A DNA stretch of 64,000 bases, from positions 5,084,001 to 5,148,000 of the forward strand of contig NZ_CP113949.1 of NCBI RefSeq assembly GCF_026810445.1, written 5' to 3'. Made by a program: the position numbers and the translations under genes. Origin of the DNA: Pseudomonas sp. BSw22131. Lineage in GTDB: Bacteria > Pseudomonadota > Gammaproteobacteria > Pseudomonadales > Pseudomonadaceae. Of this stretch, positions 52,812 through 62,421 are shown one piece after another (the stretch's first letter is position 1; each line of letters opens with the position of its first letter). The notes below the pieces were generated by a model. The model saw nothing but the letters and a program-made list of their open reading frames with translations. It was not told the origin of the DNA and did not search any database.

Positions 52812-53202
52812 GAAGATTGCTCCTTTGTCATCGTGATTGAGGAAGTCTTTCTTGCATGGTGCCGCGGCCCGTCCCCATGTGCCCTTTGGCGTCTGCGGGG
52901 TGAGTCCACCCCTCAAAGATCGCAATTCACGGTGACAATCCAAGGAAAAAACATCGGGAGGATCTACTTGATTTACAAGAGAATTCCTCGGGTGTTCGGG
53001 CTGCTTCCCGAGCGTCCCGGCAGCCCCTGCACGACAGCCTTTCAATAGCCCATTTTGCCAGCCCTTGCCCCCCAAGGGCTGGCGTCGAAGCGGCAGGCAA
53101 AGATGACAGACGCATGATCCCGAGCTTGGGCACAAAGCCATCCGGGAGTCCTTTCCGGCAAGGCGAAACAGCTGAAGCAGAATTCACTCACCAGGCGCGT
53201 GG
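52812..53202 (-). other. 391-bp gap between gspF and the lapA-like gene
   Basis: No convincing gene. It holds a candidate Pho box (53103-53120), a perfect 10-bp hairpin GCCAGCCCTT/AAGGGCTGGC (53057-53083) without a T-run on the minus strand, and a stretch of ~245 bases that would be the leader of the lapA-like mRNA. The long leader may be regulatory. Confidence 0.6.
53103..53120 (-). promoter_or_regulatory. Candidate Pho box upstream of lapA-like gene
   Basis: On the minus strand GGATCAT, GCGT, CTGTCAT: two 7-base repeats with a 4-base spacer, the second perfect and the first 4 of 7 against CTGTCAT. Orientation is correct for lapA. It lies ~290 bases upstream of the ATG, and no clear -10 follows, so confidence is limited. 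Confidence 0.4.
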
Positions 53203-54408
53203 TCACTTGACCAACTGATTGATCTCGATGATCGGCAGCAGCACCGCCAGCACGATGGTCAATACCACCCCGCCCATGACCACGATCATCAACGGCTCGA
53301 GCAATGCGGTCATGCCCATGGCCCGCCGCTCGATATCCTTGGACAGGGTGTTAGCCGCGCGCTCCAGCATCGGCGGCAGCGAGCCGGTCTTTTCGCCGCT
53401 GGAGATGAGATGGATCAACACCGGCGGAAAGACCTTCTCCACGCGCAACGCCGCCGCCAGCGATACCCCTTCCTTGACCTTGGCCGTGGCCTCGCTGACC
53501 GCCAGGCTCAGGCGCTGGTTGGAAACCGTCTGGCGCGCCGCTTCGAGGGCGCGCAGCATCGGCACCCCTGCGGCGCCGAGAATCGCCAGGGTGGAGGCGA
53601 AACGCGCGGTATTGAGGCCCAGCACGAAACGACCGAACAGCGGCAGGCGCAATATCCGGCTGTGCCAGGCCAACCGCGCGGCCGGCTGGCGCAGATACAG
53701 GCGCCAACCCCAAAGGCTACCGACCAGGGCGATAAAACACAGCCAGCCCCAAGTGCGGATGAAGTCGCTGGCCATCAGCATCGCCACGGTGAGACCGGGC
53801 AGGTCCTGGCGCGCCTGGGAAAAAGCGCTGACCACCTGGGGCACGACATAGCTGAGCAGGAAGATAACGATGCCAATGGACACCAGGCCGACCACACCGG
53901 GGTAGATGAAGGCTGTGAGAATCTTGCCCCTCAGGCCGTTACGCTCTTCGATGTAGTCGGCCAGGCGCTCCATCACTTGGGCCAGGTCGCCAGACTCTTC
54001 ACCGGCCGCGATCAACGCTCGGTATATCTCGGGAAAGTCCCGTGGCCGCGCCGCCAGCGCATCGGCCAGCCGCAGACCGCTGCGCACGTCGTTGCGCACG
54101 GCGCTGAGGGTGTCGGCGATGTGCTTGCGCTCGGCCTGCTCGACCGTGGCGCTGAGGGCGGCCTCCAGCGGCAGGCTGGCGCCGAGCAGGCTGGCCAGTT
54201 GGCGGGTGGCCCAGTCCAGGTCGGCGTCAGAGAGTTTCCTGGCAAAACGGCCGCCACCAGAGCGGGCGTCGTGTTGCAGGTCGACCCGCAGCGGCGTAAG
54301 GCCACGGCTGCGCAGTTGGCCCATGGCGCCACGCTCGCTGTCGGCCTCGAGGCGGCCGGTTTCAATTCGGCCCTGGGCGTCGGCGGCTTCGAACAGGTAA
54401 TGGTTCAT
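53203..54408 (-). CDS. gspF: Type II secretion inner-membrane platform protein GspF (HxcS)
   Basis: A 401-aa polytopic protein at the centre of the T2SS assembly platform, contacting the ATPase GspE. It has the duplicated T2SF domain: first copy ~70-190 (LASLLGASLPLEAALSATVEQAE, YRALIAAGEESGDLAQVMERLADYIEER), second ~270-395 (LAILGAAGVPMLRALEAARQTVSN, HLISSGEKTGSLPPMLERAANTLS), with helices IYPGVVGLVSIGIVIFLLSYVV and PLMIVVMGGVVLTIVLAVLLPI. Its ATG shares one base with the gspE stop. It is the last gene of the compact gspG-K-L-M-D-E-F unit, in which nearly every junction overlaps. Confidence 0.93.
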   Translation of the reverse strand: MNHYLFEAADAQGRIETGRLEADSERGAMGQLRSRGLTPLRVDLQHDARSGGGRFARKLSDADLDWATRQLASLLGASLPLEAALSATVEQAERKHIADTLSAVRNDVRSGLRLADALAARPRDFPEIYRALIAAGEESGDLAQVMERLADYIEERNGLRGKILTAFIYPGVVGLVSIGIVIFLLSYVVPQVVSAFSQARQDLPGLTVAMLMASDFIRTWGWLCFIALVGSLWGWRLYLRQPAARLAWHSRILRLPLFGRFVLGLNTARFASTLAILGAAGVPMLRALEAARQTVSNQRLSLAVSEATAKVKEGVSLAAALRVEKVFPPVLIHLISSGEKTGSLPPMLERAANTLSKDIERRAMGMTALLEPLMIVVMGGVVLTIVLAVLLPIIEINQLVK

Positions 54409-55826
54409 CAGTTGTCCCGGGTCACACGCACTATCTCTTCGAGGGCAGTGGCGCCGCTGTCTATCCAGCGGTCGCCGTCTTCACGCATCGTGCGCATGCC
54501 GGCGGCGCGGGCTGCCTGGCGCAGCGCCTGCTCGCCAACGCCCTGGTGGATCAGGCCGCGCAAGGCGTCGTCGATCACGAACAGTTCATGAATGCCGGTG
54601 CGGCCGCTGTAACCGCTCTGGTTGCACACGGGGCAGCCCGTGGGGCGCCAGTGGCCTGGCACGCTCGGGTCGGGCACGCGGCAGTGCGGGCACAGGCGCC
54701 GCACCAGACGCTGGGCCAGCACGCCGAGCATCGACGAGGCCAACAGAAAGGGCTCGACCCCCATGTCGGTGAGCCGGGTGACCGCCGACACCGCGTCGTT
54801 GGTGTGCAGGGTGGCCAGCACCAGGTGGCCGGTGAGCGAGGCCTGCACGGCGATCTGTGCGGTTTCCAGGTCGCGGATTTCGCCGATCATGATGATGTCC
54901 GGGTCTTGGCGCAGGATGGCGCGCAGGGCGGTGGCGAAGCTCATGTCGATCTTGGCATTGACCTGAATCTGGCTGATGCCGGGCAGGTCGTATTCGACCG
55001 GGTCTTCGACGGTGAGAATATTGCTGGTGCTGGCGTCCAGCCGTGCCAGGGCAGCGTAGAGGCTGGTGGTCTTGCCGCTGCCGGTGGGGCCGGTGACCAG
55101 CACGATACCGTGGGGCTGGCGAATCAACTGGTCAAGCTGGGCCAGCAATACGGGCGCCATGCCCAGGCTCTCCAGCTGCAGGCGTCCGGCCTGTTTGTCC
55201 AGCAGGCGCATAACAATACGTTCGCCATGGCCGGTGGGCACGCTGGAAACCCGCACGTCGATGGGCCGGCCGGCCACGCGCAGGGCAATACGGCCGTCCT
55301 GGGGCAGGCGTTTTTCAGCGATGTCGAGCTGGGCCATGATCTTGATCCGCGACACAAGCGCGGCGTGCAGCGCCTTGCGCGGCGCCACCACGTCACGCAA
55401 GGTGCCATCGACCCGGTAGCGCACGACCGAATGGGTCTCGTAAGCCTCGATGTGAATGTCGCTGGCCTGGTCCTGGGCGGCCTGGGTCAACAAGGCGTTG
55501 ATCATGCGAATTACCGGGGCGTCGTCCTGGGTATCGAGCAGGTCGGTGATCTCCGGCATTTCCTGCATCAGGCGGTCGAGGTCGACGTCGTTCTCGGCCT
55601 CCCCCACCACCGCCGCCGCGCTACCGGTATTGGCGTAGGCGCTGGACAGGCGCTCGTCTAGCGCCTGCTCGCTGAGTTGCTCGAAGGCCAACGCGCCGAA
55701 CTGGCGACGCACTTCGCCGATCGCCCAGCCAGGGGTGGAAGGACATACGCTGAGTCGAGCGCCCGCCTCGCCCTGGCTGAGGACGATGCGCTGGGCCTTG
55801 GCCCAGGCATAAGGCAGTGCACTCAT
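54408..55826 (-). CDS. gspE: Type II secretion ATPase GspE (HxcR)
   Basis: A 472-aa cytoplasmic hexameric ATPase that powers pseudopilus extension. N-terminal T2SSE domain, then the CTE core: [19 protein letters not shown], Walker [16 protein letters not shown], Asp box [19 protein letters not shown], Walker [21 protein letters not shown], His box [14 protein letters not shown], and the tetracysteine zinc finger LCPHCRVP ... [18 protein letters not shown] overlaps gspD by four bases. Confidence 0.95.
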   Translation of the reverse strand: MSALPYAWAKAQRIVLSQGEAGARLSVCPSTPGWAIGEVRRQFGALAFEQLSEQALDERLSSAYANTGSAAAVVGEAENDVDLDRLMQEMPEITDLLDTQDDAPVIRMINALLTQAAQDQASDIHIEAYETHSVVRYRVDGTLRDVVAPRKALHAALVSRIKIMAQLDIAEKRLPQDGRIALRVAGRPIDVRVSSVPTGHGERIVMRLLDKQAGRLQLESLGMAPVLLAQLDQLIRQPHGIVLVTGPTGSGKTTSLYAALARLDASTSNILTVEDPVEYDLPGISQIQVNAKIDMSFATALRAILRQDPDIIMIGEIRDLETAQIAVQASLTGHLVLATLHTNDAVSAVTRLTDMGVEPFLLASSMLGVLAQRLVRRLCPHCRVPDPSVPGHWRPTGCPVCNQSGYSGRTGIHELFVIDDALRGLIHQGVGEQALRQAARAAGMRTMREDGDRWIDSGATALEEIVRVTRDN

Positions 55827-58216
55827 TGCGGCACCGCGCGAATCGCGGCACGCGGCGTGACGTTGGCGGGTAACCCGGCGCCGGACGGCAGTGCGCCCGG
55901 CATGGCCTGGCGGTCGTCGGGCAGTTGCGCGGCGTTGATGTCGTCGGGCAAGGCCCAGTTGTGGCTCGGCTGCACGGCGCCCTGGGCGTTGCGGATGAAG
56001 TTGTAGCGGTTGAGGGTGATGTTGCGGCCCATGTCCGGGTCCCGAATGATATAGGGGCGCAGAAATACCATGAGGTTGGTCTTAGCGGTGGCGCGGCGGT
56101 CGTGGCGGAACAGCGCGCCGAGCACGGGAATGCGCGAGAGACCGGGAATGGCGTCGGCAGTCTGGGTGAAGCTGTCTTGCAGCAGGCCGCCGAGCACCAT
56201 GATCTGGCCGTCGTCGAGGAGGATGCTGGTGTCGATGGCGCGTTTGTTGGTGACGGTACCGGCGGTATTGTTGGCAGTGCTGTCGACGCTGCTGACTTCC
56301 TGGTAGATATCCAGCTTGACCGTCCCTCCTTCGGAAATCTGCGGGCGCACGTTGAGTTTGAGGCCGACTTCTTCGCGGGTGATCGTCTGGAACGGGTTGC
56401 TGCTGCCGCTGCTGCCGGTGGTCACGTAGGAGCCGCTGACGAAGGGGATGGTCTGGCCGACGAAAATGCTCGCCAGTTCGTTATCAAGCGTCAGCAGGTT
56501 GGGCGTGGACAGTACGTTGGTGCCGCTTTTGCTTTCCAGCGCGCGGGCCAGCACCTTGAGGTCGGTGACCGCGCCGATGCCCGGCAAGGTCACGGTACCG
56601 CGCACCACGCCCAGGCTGAGGCCCGCCGGCAAGGCGTCGAGGGTGCTGCTGGCGCTGGTGGCCAGACCTGAGCCGCCCAGTTTGGCGCCGCCGAAACCGC
56701 CGCTGCCGGCGAGGTTGCCGGCTTGCCATTGCACACCGAATTCGTTGGCCTGGTCTTCCCCCACTTCGACGATCAGGCTTTCGATCACCACTTGGGCACG
56801 GCGCTGGTCGAGCAGGTCGATGACTTCGCGCAGGCTCCGGTACATCGGGTCCGGGGCCGAGATCAGGAGGGTGTTGGTGGTGGCGTCGGCCTGCACGGTC
56901 ACGCCGTTGGCCGAGAACGCCAAGTTTTCGGTGCTACCTTGGCCATTGGCGCCCTGCCCGGCCTGGCTGGCGCCCAGGCCGTAGCTTTTGGAACCACTGG
57001 TGCTGAGGCCGCTGGAGGTGCCCGTGCTGGAGTTACTGCTGCTGGTGCCAGTGCCGCCCTGGGTACTTGCGGCGTTGTTGCTGCCGTTGAGGATCGAGCG
57101 AGCGTTGTCGCCCCCGTTTTCGCTGTCACGCTCGCCAGTGAGCATGCCGCGCAGGGTAGCCGCCAGTTTGCCGGCCTGGGCGTTGCGCAGGTACACCACG
57201 TGGAAGTTGCCGGCGCCGGCCTGGGCGTTGTCGAGTTTGTAGATCAACTGGCGGGCGATGTCGGTGCGCTCGGGGCTGCCCGCGCGAATGATCACCGTGT
57301 TGGAGCGGGGGTCGCCGACCACGGAAATTTTCTGAGTGGGGTCGGCGGCGCCCTGGCTCTCCAGAAGCTGGGTGACCAGGGTGGCGATGTCGCTGGCGAT
57401 ACCGTTGCGCACCTGCACCACGTCGGTGTCGAGGGCGCCCGGGGTGTCGATGCCGGCGATGACGGTGGCGACGCGGTCCAGGTTGTCGGAATAGTCGGTG
57501 ACGACGATGGTGTTGTTGCCGGGGTAGGCGTTGATCGGATTGTTGCTGGCGACCATGGGCCGCAGCACCGGAATCAGGTTCACGGCGTTTTCGTACTGCA
57601 GGCGAAAGGTGCGGGTGATCATGCCACCGGTGGCGGGCTTGTCGGCGCCGTATACCGGGCCGGCCAGCAGCTTGGCATCAGCCTCGGGCACCACCTGGCT
57701 GACGCCGCCGACGTCGACCACGGTGAAGCCCTGCATGCGCAAGGCGGCCAGTAGCATGTCGTAGGCGCGCGCCGCTGGCACTTCGGTTTCGGCCACCAAG
57801 GTCAGCTGGCCCTTGACCCGCGGGTCGACCAGGAACTCATGGCCGGTGGCGCGAGACAAGCCGCGCACCACGGCCTGGATGTCGGCATCCACGAAGTTGA
57901 GCTTGACCGGCTGGTTACCCAGCGGGTTGCTGGCGGCGGCCTGGGTGCCGGCGTTGGCCCGCGCCGGCGTACGAATGGCATGCAACTGCGGTGGCTGGCG
58001 TTGTTGCTGGATGGCCTCAGCTTGCAGGCGCTGGCGGTCGCGCTGGGTATCGACTGCGCCGGGCGGCAGCAGTGGCCGGCCAAGGTCGCTGGAAGTAGTC
58101 ACCTGCAGACCTTGCCGCGGCGGTTCGCTGCTGCAGGCGGCCAGCAGCGCCAACAAGGCGAAGGGTGCCACGGCCGGCAAGCGTCGCAGCCGGGGGAACG
58201 ATCCTGAATACGTCAT
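55823..58216 (-). CDS. gspD: Type II secretion secretin GspD (HxcQ), lipoprotein type
   Basis: A 797-aa outer-membrane secretin forming the exit channel. N-terminus ends in the lipobox [13 protein letters not shown], so the mature protein is a lipoprotein; P. aeruginosa HxcQ is a liposecretin that reaches the outer membrane without a separate pilotin, and no pilotin gene is present here. N0-N3 domains follow ([42 protein letters not shown]), with a Gly/Ser/Asn-rich insertion in N3 ([16 protein letters not shown]), then the secretin core ([62 protein letters not shown]). Overlaps gspM and gspE by four bases each. Confidence 0.95.
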   Translation of the reverse strand: MTYSGSFPRLRRLPAVAPFALLALLAACSSEPPRQGLQVTTSSDLGRPLLPPGAVDTQRDRQRLQAEAIQQQRQPPQLHAIRTPARANAGTQAAASNPLGNQPVKLNFVDADIQAVVRGLSRATGHEFLVDPRVKGQLTLVAETEVPAARAYDMLLAALRMQGFTVVDVGGVSQVVPEADAKLLAGPVYGADKPATGGMITRTFRLQYENAVNLIPVLRPMVASNNPINAYPGNNTIVVTDYSDNLDRVATVIAGIDTPGALDTDVVQVRNGIASDIATLVTQLLESQGAADPTQKISVVGDPRSNTVIIRAGSPERTDIARQLIYKLDNAQAGAGNFHVVYLRNAQAGKLAATLRGMLTGERDSENGGDNARSILNGSNNAASTQGGTGTSSSNSSTGTSSGLSTSGSKSYGLGASQAGQGANGQGSTENLAFSANGVTVQADATTNTLLISAPDPMYRSLREVIDLLDQRRAQVVIESLIVEVGEDQANEFGVQWQAGNLAGSGGFGGAKLGGSGLATSASSTLDALPAGLSLGVVRGTVTLPGIGAVTDLKVLARALESKSGTNVLSTPNLLTLDNELASIFVGQTIPFVSGSYVTTGSSGSSNPFQTITREEVGLKLNVRPQISEGGTVKLDIYQEVSSVDSTANNTAGTVTNKRAIDTSILLDDGQIMVLGGLLQDSFTQTADAIPGLSRIPVLGALFRHDRRATAKTNLMVFLRPYIIRDPDMGRNITLNRYNFIRNAQGAVQPSHNWALPDDINAAQLPDDRQAMPGALPSGAGLPANVTPRAAIRAVPQ

Positions 58217-58779
58217 GAAGCTTCCTTAGCGCCTGGCGCCTGTTCCATGCGGACAAAGCCTGAGAGCCGACCTTCGATCGAACCTTGCGGGCCTGCATCG
58301 GTACTGCGGGTGTCGCTGCTGGCGCGCAGCAGTTGCGCCTCGCTGATATTCAGGTTGAAACGCTGGCCGCATTGCCGCAGCCAGGCCAGGGTGGCGCTGG
58401 CGGGAGCTTCGTCGAATTGCAGGCGCCAAGTGCGGGCGTCGCCACCGAGTTGGTAGTGCCCTCGCAGGCCTTGGTTGTCGAGGCTTTCGCGCAGCGCCTC
58501 GGCGACATCGGCGCCGGCCGGGGGGACCTGCACGCCGGCCAGCAGGCTTTGCAGGGCCGCCGCCTGGGAGCGCAGGCGTGGCAGTTCCCGCTCCCAGTGG
58601 TCAATGCTGCGCAGCGCCGGTTTCACGCCGCCAAGCCACACCAGCATGGCCAACAGAAAGGCGCCCATGGCCAACATCAGGCGTTGGTCGCGGTGCGACA
58701 GGCTGCGCCAGGCAGCCTTGGCCTTGGCGCGGCGTTGGCCGAGTTGGCCAAGTTGGCGCAAGTGGGCCTTGGCGCTCAT
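58213..58779 (-). CDS. gspM: Type II secretion protein GspM (HxcZ)
   Basis: A 188-aa inner-membrane protein: short cytoplasmic start (WRSLSHRDQRLMLAMGAFLL), one helix (LMLAMGAFLLAMLVWLGG), and a periplasmic ferredoxin-like domain (LPRLRSQAAALQSLLAGVQ, LQFDEAPASATLAWLRQCGQ, NLNISEAQLLRAS). It stabilises GspL. Four-base overlaps with gspL and gspD. Confidence 0.88.
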   Translation of the reverse strand: MSAKAHLRQLGQLGQRRAKAKAAWRSLSHRDQRLMLAMGAFLLAMLVWLGGVKPALRSIDHWERELPRLRSQAAALQSLLAGVQVPPAGADVAEALRESLDNQGLRGHYQLGGDARTWRLQFDEAPASATLAWLRQCGQRFNLNISEAQLLRASSDTRSTDAGPQGSIEGRLSGFVRMEQAPGAKEAS

Positions 58780-59939
58780 GGCGTGGCTCCGCTGGGGTCG
58801 ATGCGGGGTGGCGGGGGATCGTCCGCCGCATCGCCCGGGGCGCCATCGCCGCTGGCCAGCGCCAGCGCGCGCAGCGTCCAGCCCTCATTGGTCGGCAACG
58901 CTTCGACCCCCTGCTTGACCAGTTGCGCCTGCCAGGGGCCGTCAGTAGGCGTGCGGTAGCCTTCGGCCAGGGTGATGTGCAGCTCGCCGTCGCTGAAGGC
59001 CAGGGTCTGCACCGCCCCAGCCAGAAACGGCATGGCGTCGGCGCTCTGTTCCAGCAACGCGGCGAAGCGTCGGCCCGGGTCCTGCAGCGCCGTGCCGCTG
59101 CCCGCCTGTATTTGCTGGCGGGCCTGTTGCAGTGGGTTGAGTACGACGTCGAGGCCGGGAAACGCCTGGCGCACCTGGGCATTCATTTGCTGGCGCAGCG
59201 CAATGCCCTGGTGGGTCAGCTGCCGGGCGTAGAGGTTAACGCCTACCAGCCACACCACCGCGGCCAGCGCACAGCAAGCCAGCGCGCGGCCCCAGCCTTC
59301 AGTGGCTGTACCATGGGCCAGACGCCCGTGCAGGCTCCAAGTGGGCAGCGGGCCGTCGAGGCTAGCCGCACAAAGCAGCGTATCGGCGGGCAGCCGCGGC
59401 TCGACCCGGGCCTGATGGGCACCGCTGCGCTCCAACAGGTAATAGTCACGCTGCGCCACCTCGCAGGTACCGTCGGCGGGCAGGGGCAACCCATAGGGCG
59501 CCGGGTACACGCCAGCCAGCCGCAACTGGCAGTCGTGCAATAGCGCCAGCAAGCGCTGCAAGCGGATGCGCTCCAGCCAGGCCAGCATCACCTGGCCGTC
59601 GGCCTCGCGCGGGCCATGGGCGATATGAAACTGCTCTACCGGCCCGAGAATGAACGCCTGCGCGGCATAGCGCACGGCCGCCTCCAGGCGTGGCGCCGAC
59701 AATGGCGGCAGCGTCAGGCTGGCGAGCAGGCTGTCATCGGGGTGTAGCAGGCAATGCACGGCGGCTTTGCGCGCCCCGGCCCTCTTCGTGCGCTGCAAAT
59801 GGGCGGCCAAAGTGGCCAGGCTGAGCGTCATCAGCAGTACCCCGCCCCCGCCACGGCTGGCTTCGAAGACCTGTACCGAGCTATCCCGATGCAGGCTGGC
59901 CAATGGCGGCAAGGCGACCCGCAAGCCTTGGATGATCAT
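58776..59939 (-). CDS. gspL: Type II secretion protein GspL (HxcY)
   Basis: A 387-aa inner-membrane protein with a cytoplasmic actin-like domain (~1-235; VHCLLHPDDSLLASLTLPPLSA, RYAAQAFILGPVEQFHIAHG, LAGVYPAPYGLPLPADGTC), one helix (ALACCALAAVVWLVGVNLY) and a periplasmic ferredoxin-like domain. It recruits GspE to the membrane and pairs with GspM. Starts with a four-base overlap with gspK. Confidence 0.88.
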   Translation of the reverse strand: MIIQGLRVALPPLASLHRDSSVQVFEASRGGGGVLLMTLSLATLAAHLQRTKRAGARKAAVHCLLHPDDSLLASLTLPPLSAPRLEAAVRYAAQAFILGPVEQFHIAHGPREADGQVMLAWLERIRLQRLLALLHDCQLRLAGVYPAPYGLPLPADGTCEVAQRDYYLLERSGAHQARVEPRLPADTLLCAASLDGPLPTWSLHGRLAHGTATEGWGRALACCALAAVVWLVGVNLYARQLTHQGIALRQQMNAQVRQAFPGLDVVLNPLQQARQQIQAGSGTALQDPGRRFAALLEQSADAMPFLAGAVQTLAFSDGELHITLAEGYRTPTDGPWQAQLVKQGVEALPTNEGWTLRALALASGDGAPGDAADDPPPPRIDPSGATP

Positions 59940-60916
59940 GAGCCTATGCGCTCCCAGATCAGACGAGTCGGCTTCAGCTCGTCGCGGTGCAACAGCGCCT
60001 GCAGGCGCAGTACCTGACCGCCGCGGCGCACCAGGCCGTTGACCCGGAACCAGTCGCTGGTGATACCAACCCGCACCTGCTGTTCATCCAGGGTCGCCAC
60101 GCCCAGACGGTTGGTGAAGTCGCCACGGTTGATGAACCAGCGACCGTGGTCGCGCTCGGCGATCAAGGCTTGCACGTGGCCTGGCGACAGGCCCGGAACC
60201 TGTGCGGCCAAGACCTCGGCGCTGGCGGTATTGCCGTTGACCCAAGTGGTGGCGGGCAGGAAGGTAATGTAGTCGCGCAGCGCGTCCAGGCTGCGCGCAT
60301 CTACATCCTTGACACTGCGTAGGTCTTCTAGGCCGTGCAGCATCGGCAGCGTGGCGCGGATCGGCGCAGGGGCCGAGGCGGCGGAGGTGGCCCGGCCACT
60401 TTCGAAGCTGTTGACTGGGGCGGTAGCACGGGTGGGGGTCGGCAGCAGGTCATGGCTGCCAATGACCCGCGCGATGATTGAATCGGCGGCCCGCACACGT
60501 ACGCCCAAGCTGGAGCAAAGGCGGCGGAAGGAGGCGATCTCGTCGGCGTCGGGGCGGCCATTGCTGACCAGGTTCGCCAGGTTGTACTTGCCCTGCTCGT
60601 CGTCGATCCAGCCGCTGACGGTGCCGCTCAGGGTTTGCGCCGATACGGCGTGCAGCGGCTTCGCCCAGGGCTGGTCGAGCCGGGTGAGCACGTCACGCTG
60701 ACGGTCGTCGTCCAGCACTTGGCGCCCCCAGGCGACTAGGGCTTGCAGGTCGGCACTGCTCTGGGCACGCTGCTGGGCGGTTTCAAGGCTGCGGGTGGCG
60801 ACGCTCTGGCGGGCGATCATGGCGCCGGCGATCACCGCCACGGCGGTGGCGATGACCAGTGCAGCGATAATGGCTGTGCCGCTCATGGCGGCCCGGGATG
60901 AAATTGGCTGGCGCAT
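59936..60916 (-). CDS. gspK: Type II secretion minor pseudopilin GspK (HxcX)
   Basis: A 326-aa large minor pseudopilin that caps the pseudopilus tip. The N-terminal hydrophobic helix (AAMSGTAIIAALVIATAVAVIAG) follows a short basic leader; the prepilin-peptidase site is atypical (S-G instead of the standard GFTLIE). The soluble part has the GspK pattern (WIDDEQGKYNLANLVSNG, FRRLCSSLGV, ITFLPATTWVNGNTASAEVL, VPGLSPGHVQALIAERD). It begins three bases after gspG and overlaps gspL. Confidence 0.9.
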   Translation of the reverse strand: MRQPISSRAAMSGTAIIAALVIATAVAVIAGAMIARQSVATRSLETAQQRAQSSADLQALVAWGRQVLDDDRQRDVLTRLDQPWAKPLHAVSAQTLSGTVSGWIDDEQGKYNLANLVSNGRPDADEIASFRRLCSSLGVRVRAADSIIARVIGSHDLLPTPTRATAPVNSFESGRATSAASAPAPIRATLPMLHGLEDLRSVKDVDARSLDALRDYITFLPATTWVNGNTASAEVLAAQVPGLSPGHVQALIAERDHGRWFINRGDFTNRLGVATLDEQQVRVGITSDWFRVNGLVRRGGQVLRLQALLHRDELKPTRLIWERIGS

Positions 60917-60919
60917 AGT

Positions 60920-61351
60920 CTAGAGCTGCCAGGAGCCGATGTCGGCATTGGCGCCCTCGCCGTCCGGCTGGCCATCGCCGCCCAGGGAAAACACGTCGAC
61001 TTCGCCATTGGTGCCCGGGTTCAGGTAGTGGTACGGGTGGCCCCAGGGATCGTTAGGCAGGCGCTCAAGGTAGGCACGACCACCGGCCTTGCCAGGGGCG
61101 GCGGCCAGGACTTTCAGGCCCTGGGCGCTAGTGGGATAGCTGCCGTGGTCCAGCCGATAGAGCTTGAGCGCCTGCATCAGGCCGGAGATGTCCTGGCGCG
61201 CGGCGGTGGCGCGGGCCTGATCCGGGCGGTCGAGCACTTTCGGCACGACGATGGCGGCGAGCACGCCGAGAATCACCACAACCACCATGATTTCTATCAG
61301 GGTAAAACCCGACTGGTGGTGGGAGCGAGGAACAGCTGGCAAAACGTCCAT
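60920..61351 (-). CDS. gspG: Type II secretion major pseudopilin GspG (HxcT)
   Basis: A 143-aa main subunit of the pseudopilus. Leader cleaved before F in SGFTLIEIMVVVVILGVLAAIV, with Glu+5 present; C-terminal part shows the calcium-binding GspG pattern (YRLDHGSYPTSAQGLKVL, YLERLPNDPWGHPYHYLNPG, VFSLGGDGQPDGEGANADIGSW). First gene of the minus-strand gsp unit, divergent from gspI. No prepilin peptidase is encoded here, so PilD/XcpA elsewhere must process it. Confidence 0.96.
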   Translation of the reverse strand: MDVLPAVPRSHHQSGFTLIEIMVVVVILGVLAAIVVPKVLDRPDQARATAARQDISGLMQALKLYRLDHGSYPTSAQGLKVLAAAPGKAGGRAYLERLPNDPWGHPYHYLNPGTNGEVDVFSLGGDGQPDGEGANADIGSWQL

Positions 61352-61496
61352 GATCGATATCCTTGGCAAGTCCGAATCGCCGCGCAGTGTGGCAACTTGG
61401 TGTGTCACCGGTATTGAAAATGCTCGGGAGCTTTGGTCGCCAAACCTTCAGAAGCGCGGGCTAGGCTGGGCACTCTTCGCGAAGCGGTCGGTCGTC

Positions 61497-61913
61497 ATGC
61501 GCAAACTCCCTGTCGTCGCCCGCGCGCAAGCGGGCTTTACCCTGATAGAGGTATTGGTGGCCCTGGCCATTGTCGCTATCGCCCTAGCGGCGGTGGCTCG
61601 CGCCAGCGCGGTGATGACTCAGAACAGCGGCATGCTGCACGACCGTGCGCTGGCGCTGCTGGCAGCACAGAGTCGCCTGGGGGAACTGCGCTTGCAGGGC
61701 AGCCTGGCCAGTGGGCAGGCGCAGGTCGCGTGTGACGAGGGGCGCTTGCGACTGCGCTGCCATCAGTTGGTCAGCCCGTCGCCGCTGCCAGGCGTGCTGC
61801 GCGTGCAGGTGGTAGTGAGCGCGGCGCTGCAGCCGGACTGGCCGCTGGCGCAATTGGAGACGCTGGTCGAGCAACGTCCGTTAGCGTCGGCCAGCGCGGT
61901 CGCGGGCCATTGA
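61497..61913 (+). CDS. gspI: Type II secretion minor pseudopilin GspI (HxcV)
   Basis: A 138-aa minor pseudopilin: leader and cleavage site QAGFTLIEVLVALAIVAIAL, followed by the GspI region NSGMLHDRALALLAAQSRLGELRLQG. Part of the tip complex with GspJ and GspK. Start ATG 61497 sets a short leader of 15 residues. Divergent from gspG and convergent with gspC (five-base gap at the stops). GAGCTTTGGT, 57 bases upstream, partly resembles the shared pdtA/phdA element. Confidence 0.88.
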   Translation: MRKLPVVARAQAGFTLIEVLVALAIVAIALAAVARASAVMTQNSGMLHDRALALLAAQSRLGELRLQGSLASGQAQVACDEGRLRLRCHQLVSPSPLPGVLRVQVVVSAALQPDWPLAQLETLVEQRPLASASAVAGH

Positions 61914-61917
61914 AGCT

Positions 61918-62355
61918 TCAGCGCGGCGGGGCGCTTAGGGTGGGCAGTTGGAGCGCGGGAAGGACTCGGCGAATGGCGATGTGCTGCCGCTCGCCAGCGC
62001 GGTCGACGGTAATCTGCGTAGCCTCCACCTGCACCAGCTTGACCTGCGGAGCCAGGCTCTCACCGACCATGAACGGCCGCGCGGGCTTGTCATTGACGCT
62101 GAGGATGGCGACAGCACCGCGCTGGGTGGCCAGCAAGCCGGACACCTTGATGTCCAGCGGTGCGGCACGTTCGTCGAACCACTGCCCGGCCAGGCTGCTG
62201 GCGGCGGGCAGCGGCGCCGCCGCAGCGACCGCCAGCGAGGGCGGATCGCCCAGCAGCTGCGCCCAGGTCCAGACCCCGGCAACCACGGCGAGCAGCCCCA
62301 CGACCTGCAATGCGCGAGGATCGGCGAAACGCATCAAAGACAGCATGGCCAGCAC
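61918..62355 (-). CDS. gspC: Type II secretion protein GspC (HxcP), short form
   Basis: A 145-aa inner-membrane protein: short cytoplasmic end, one helix (ALQVVGLLAVVAGVWTWAQLL) and a periplasmic homology region (IKVSGLLATQRGAVAILSVNDKP, FMVGESLAPQVKLVQVEATQITVDRAGERQ) that contacts the secretin. It stops there; the C-terminal PDZ or coiled-coil of typical GspC (~270 aa) is absent. It is the only gsp gene placed alone on the minus strand between plus-strand gspI and gspH. The exact ATG (62355, 62346 or 62334) is uncertain. Confidence 0.85.
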   Translation of the reverse strand: MLAMLSLMRFADPRALQVVGLLAVVAGVWTWAQLLGDPPSLAVAAAAPLPAASSLAGQWFDERAAPLDIKVSGLLATQRGAVAILSVNDKPARPFMVGESLAPQVKLVQVEATQITVDRAGERQHIAIRRVLPALQLPTLSAPPR

Positions 62356-62421
62356 TCCCGGTTGGACGAATTGACATCGTACTCGGGCAATTTCACGTTT
62401 TTGTGTCAGAGAAACCAGAGC

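Noticed and set aside
53057..53083. Perfect hairpin after gspF as an intrinsic terminator
   Set aside because: On the minus strand the stem is followed by AAAATGGG and not by a T-run, so it is reported only as a structured part of the leader.
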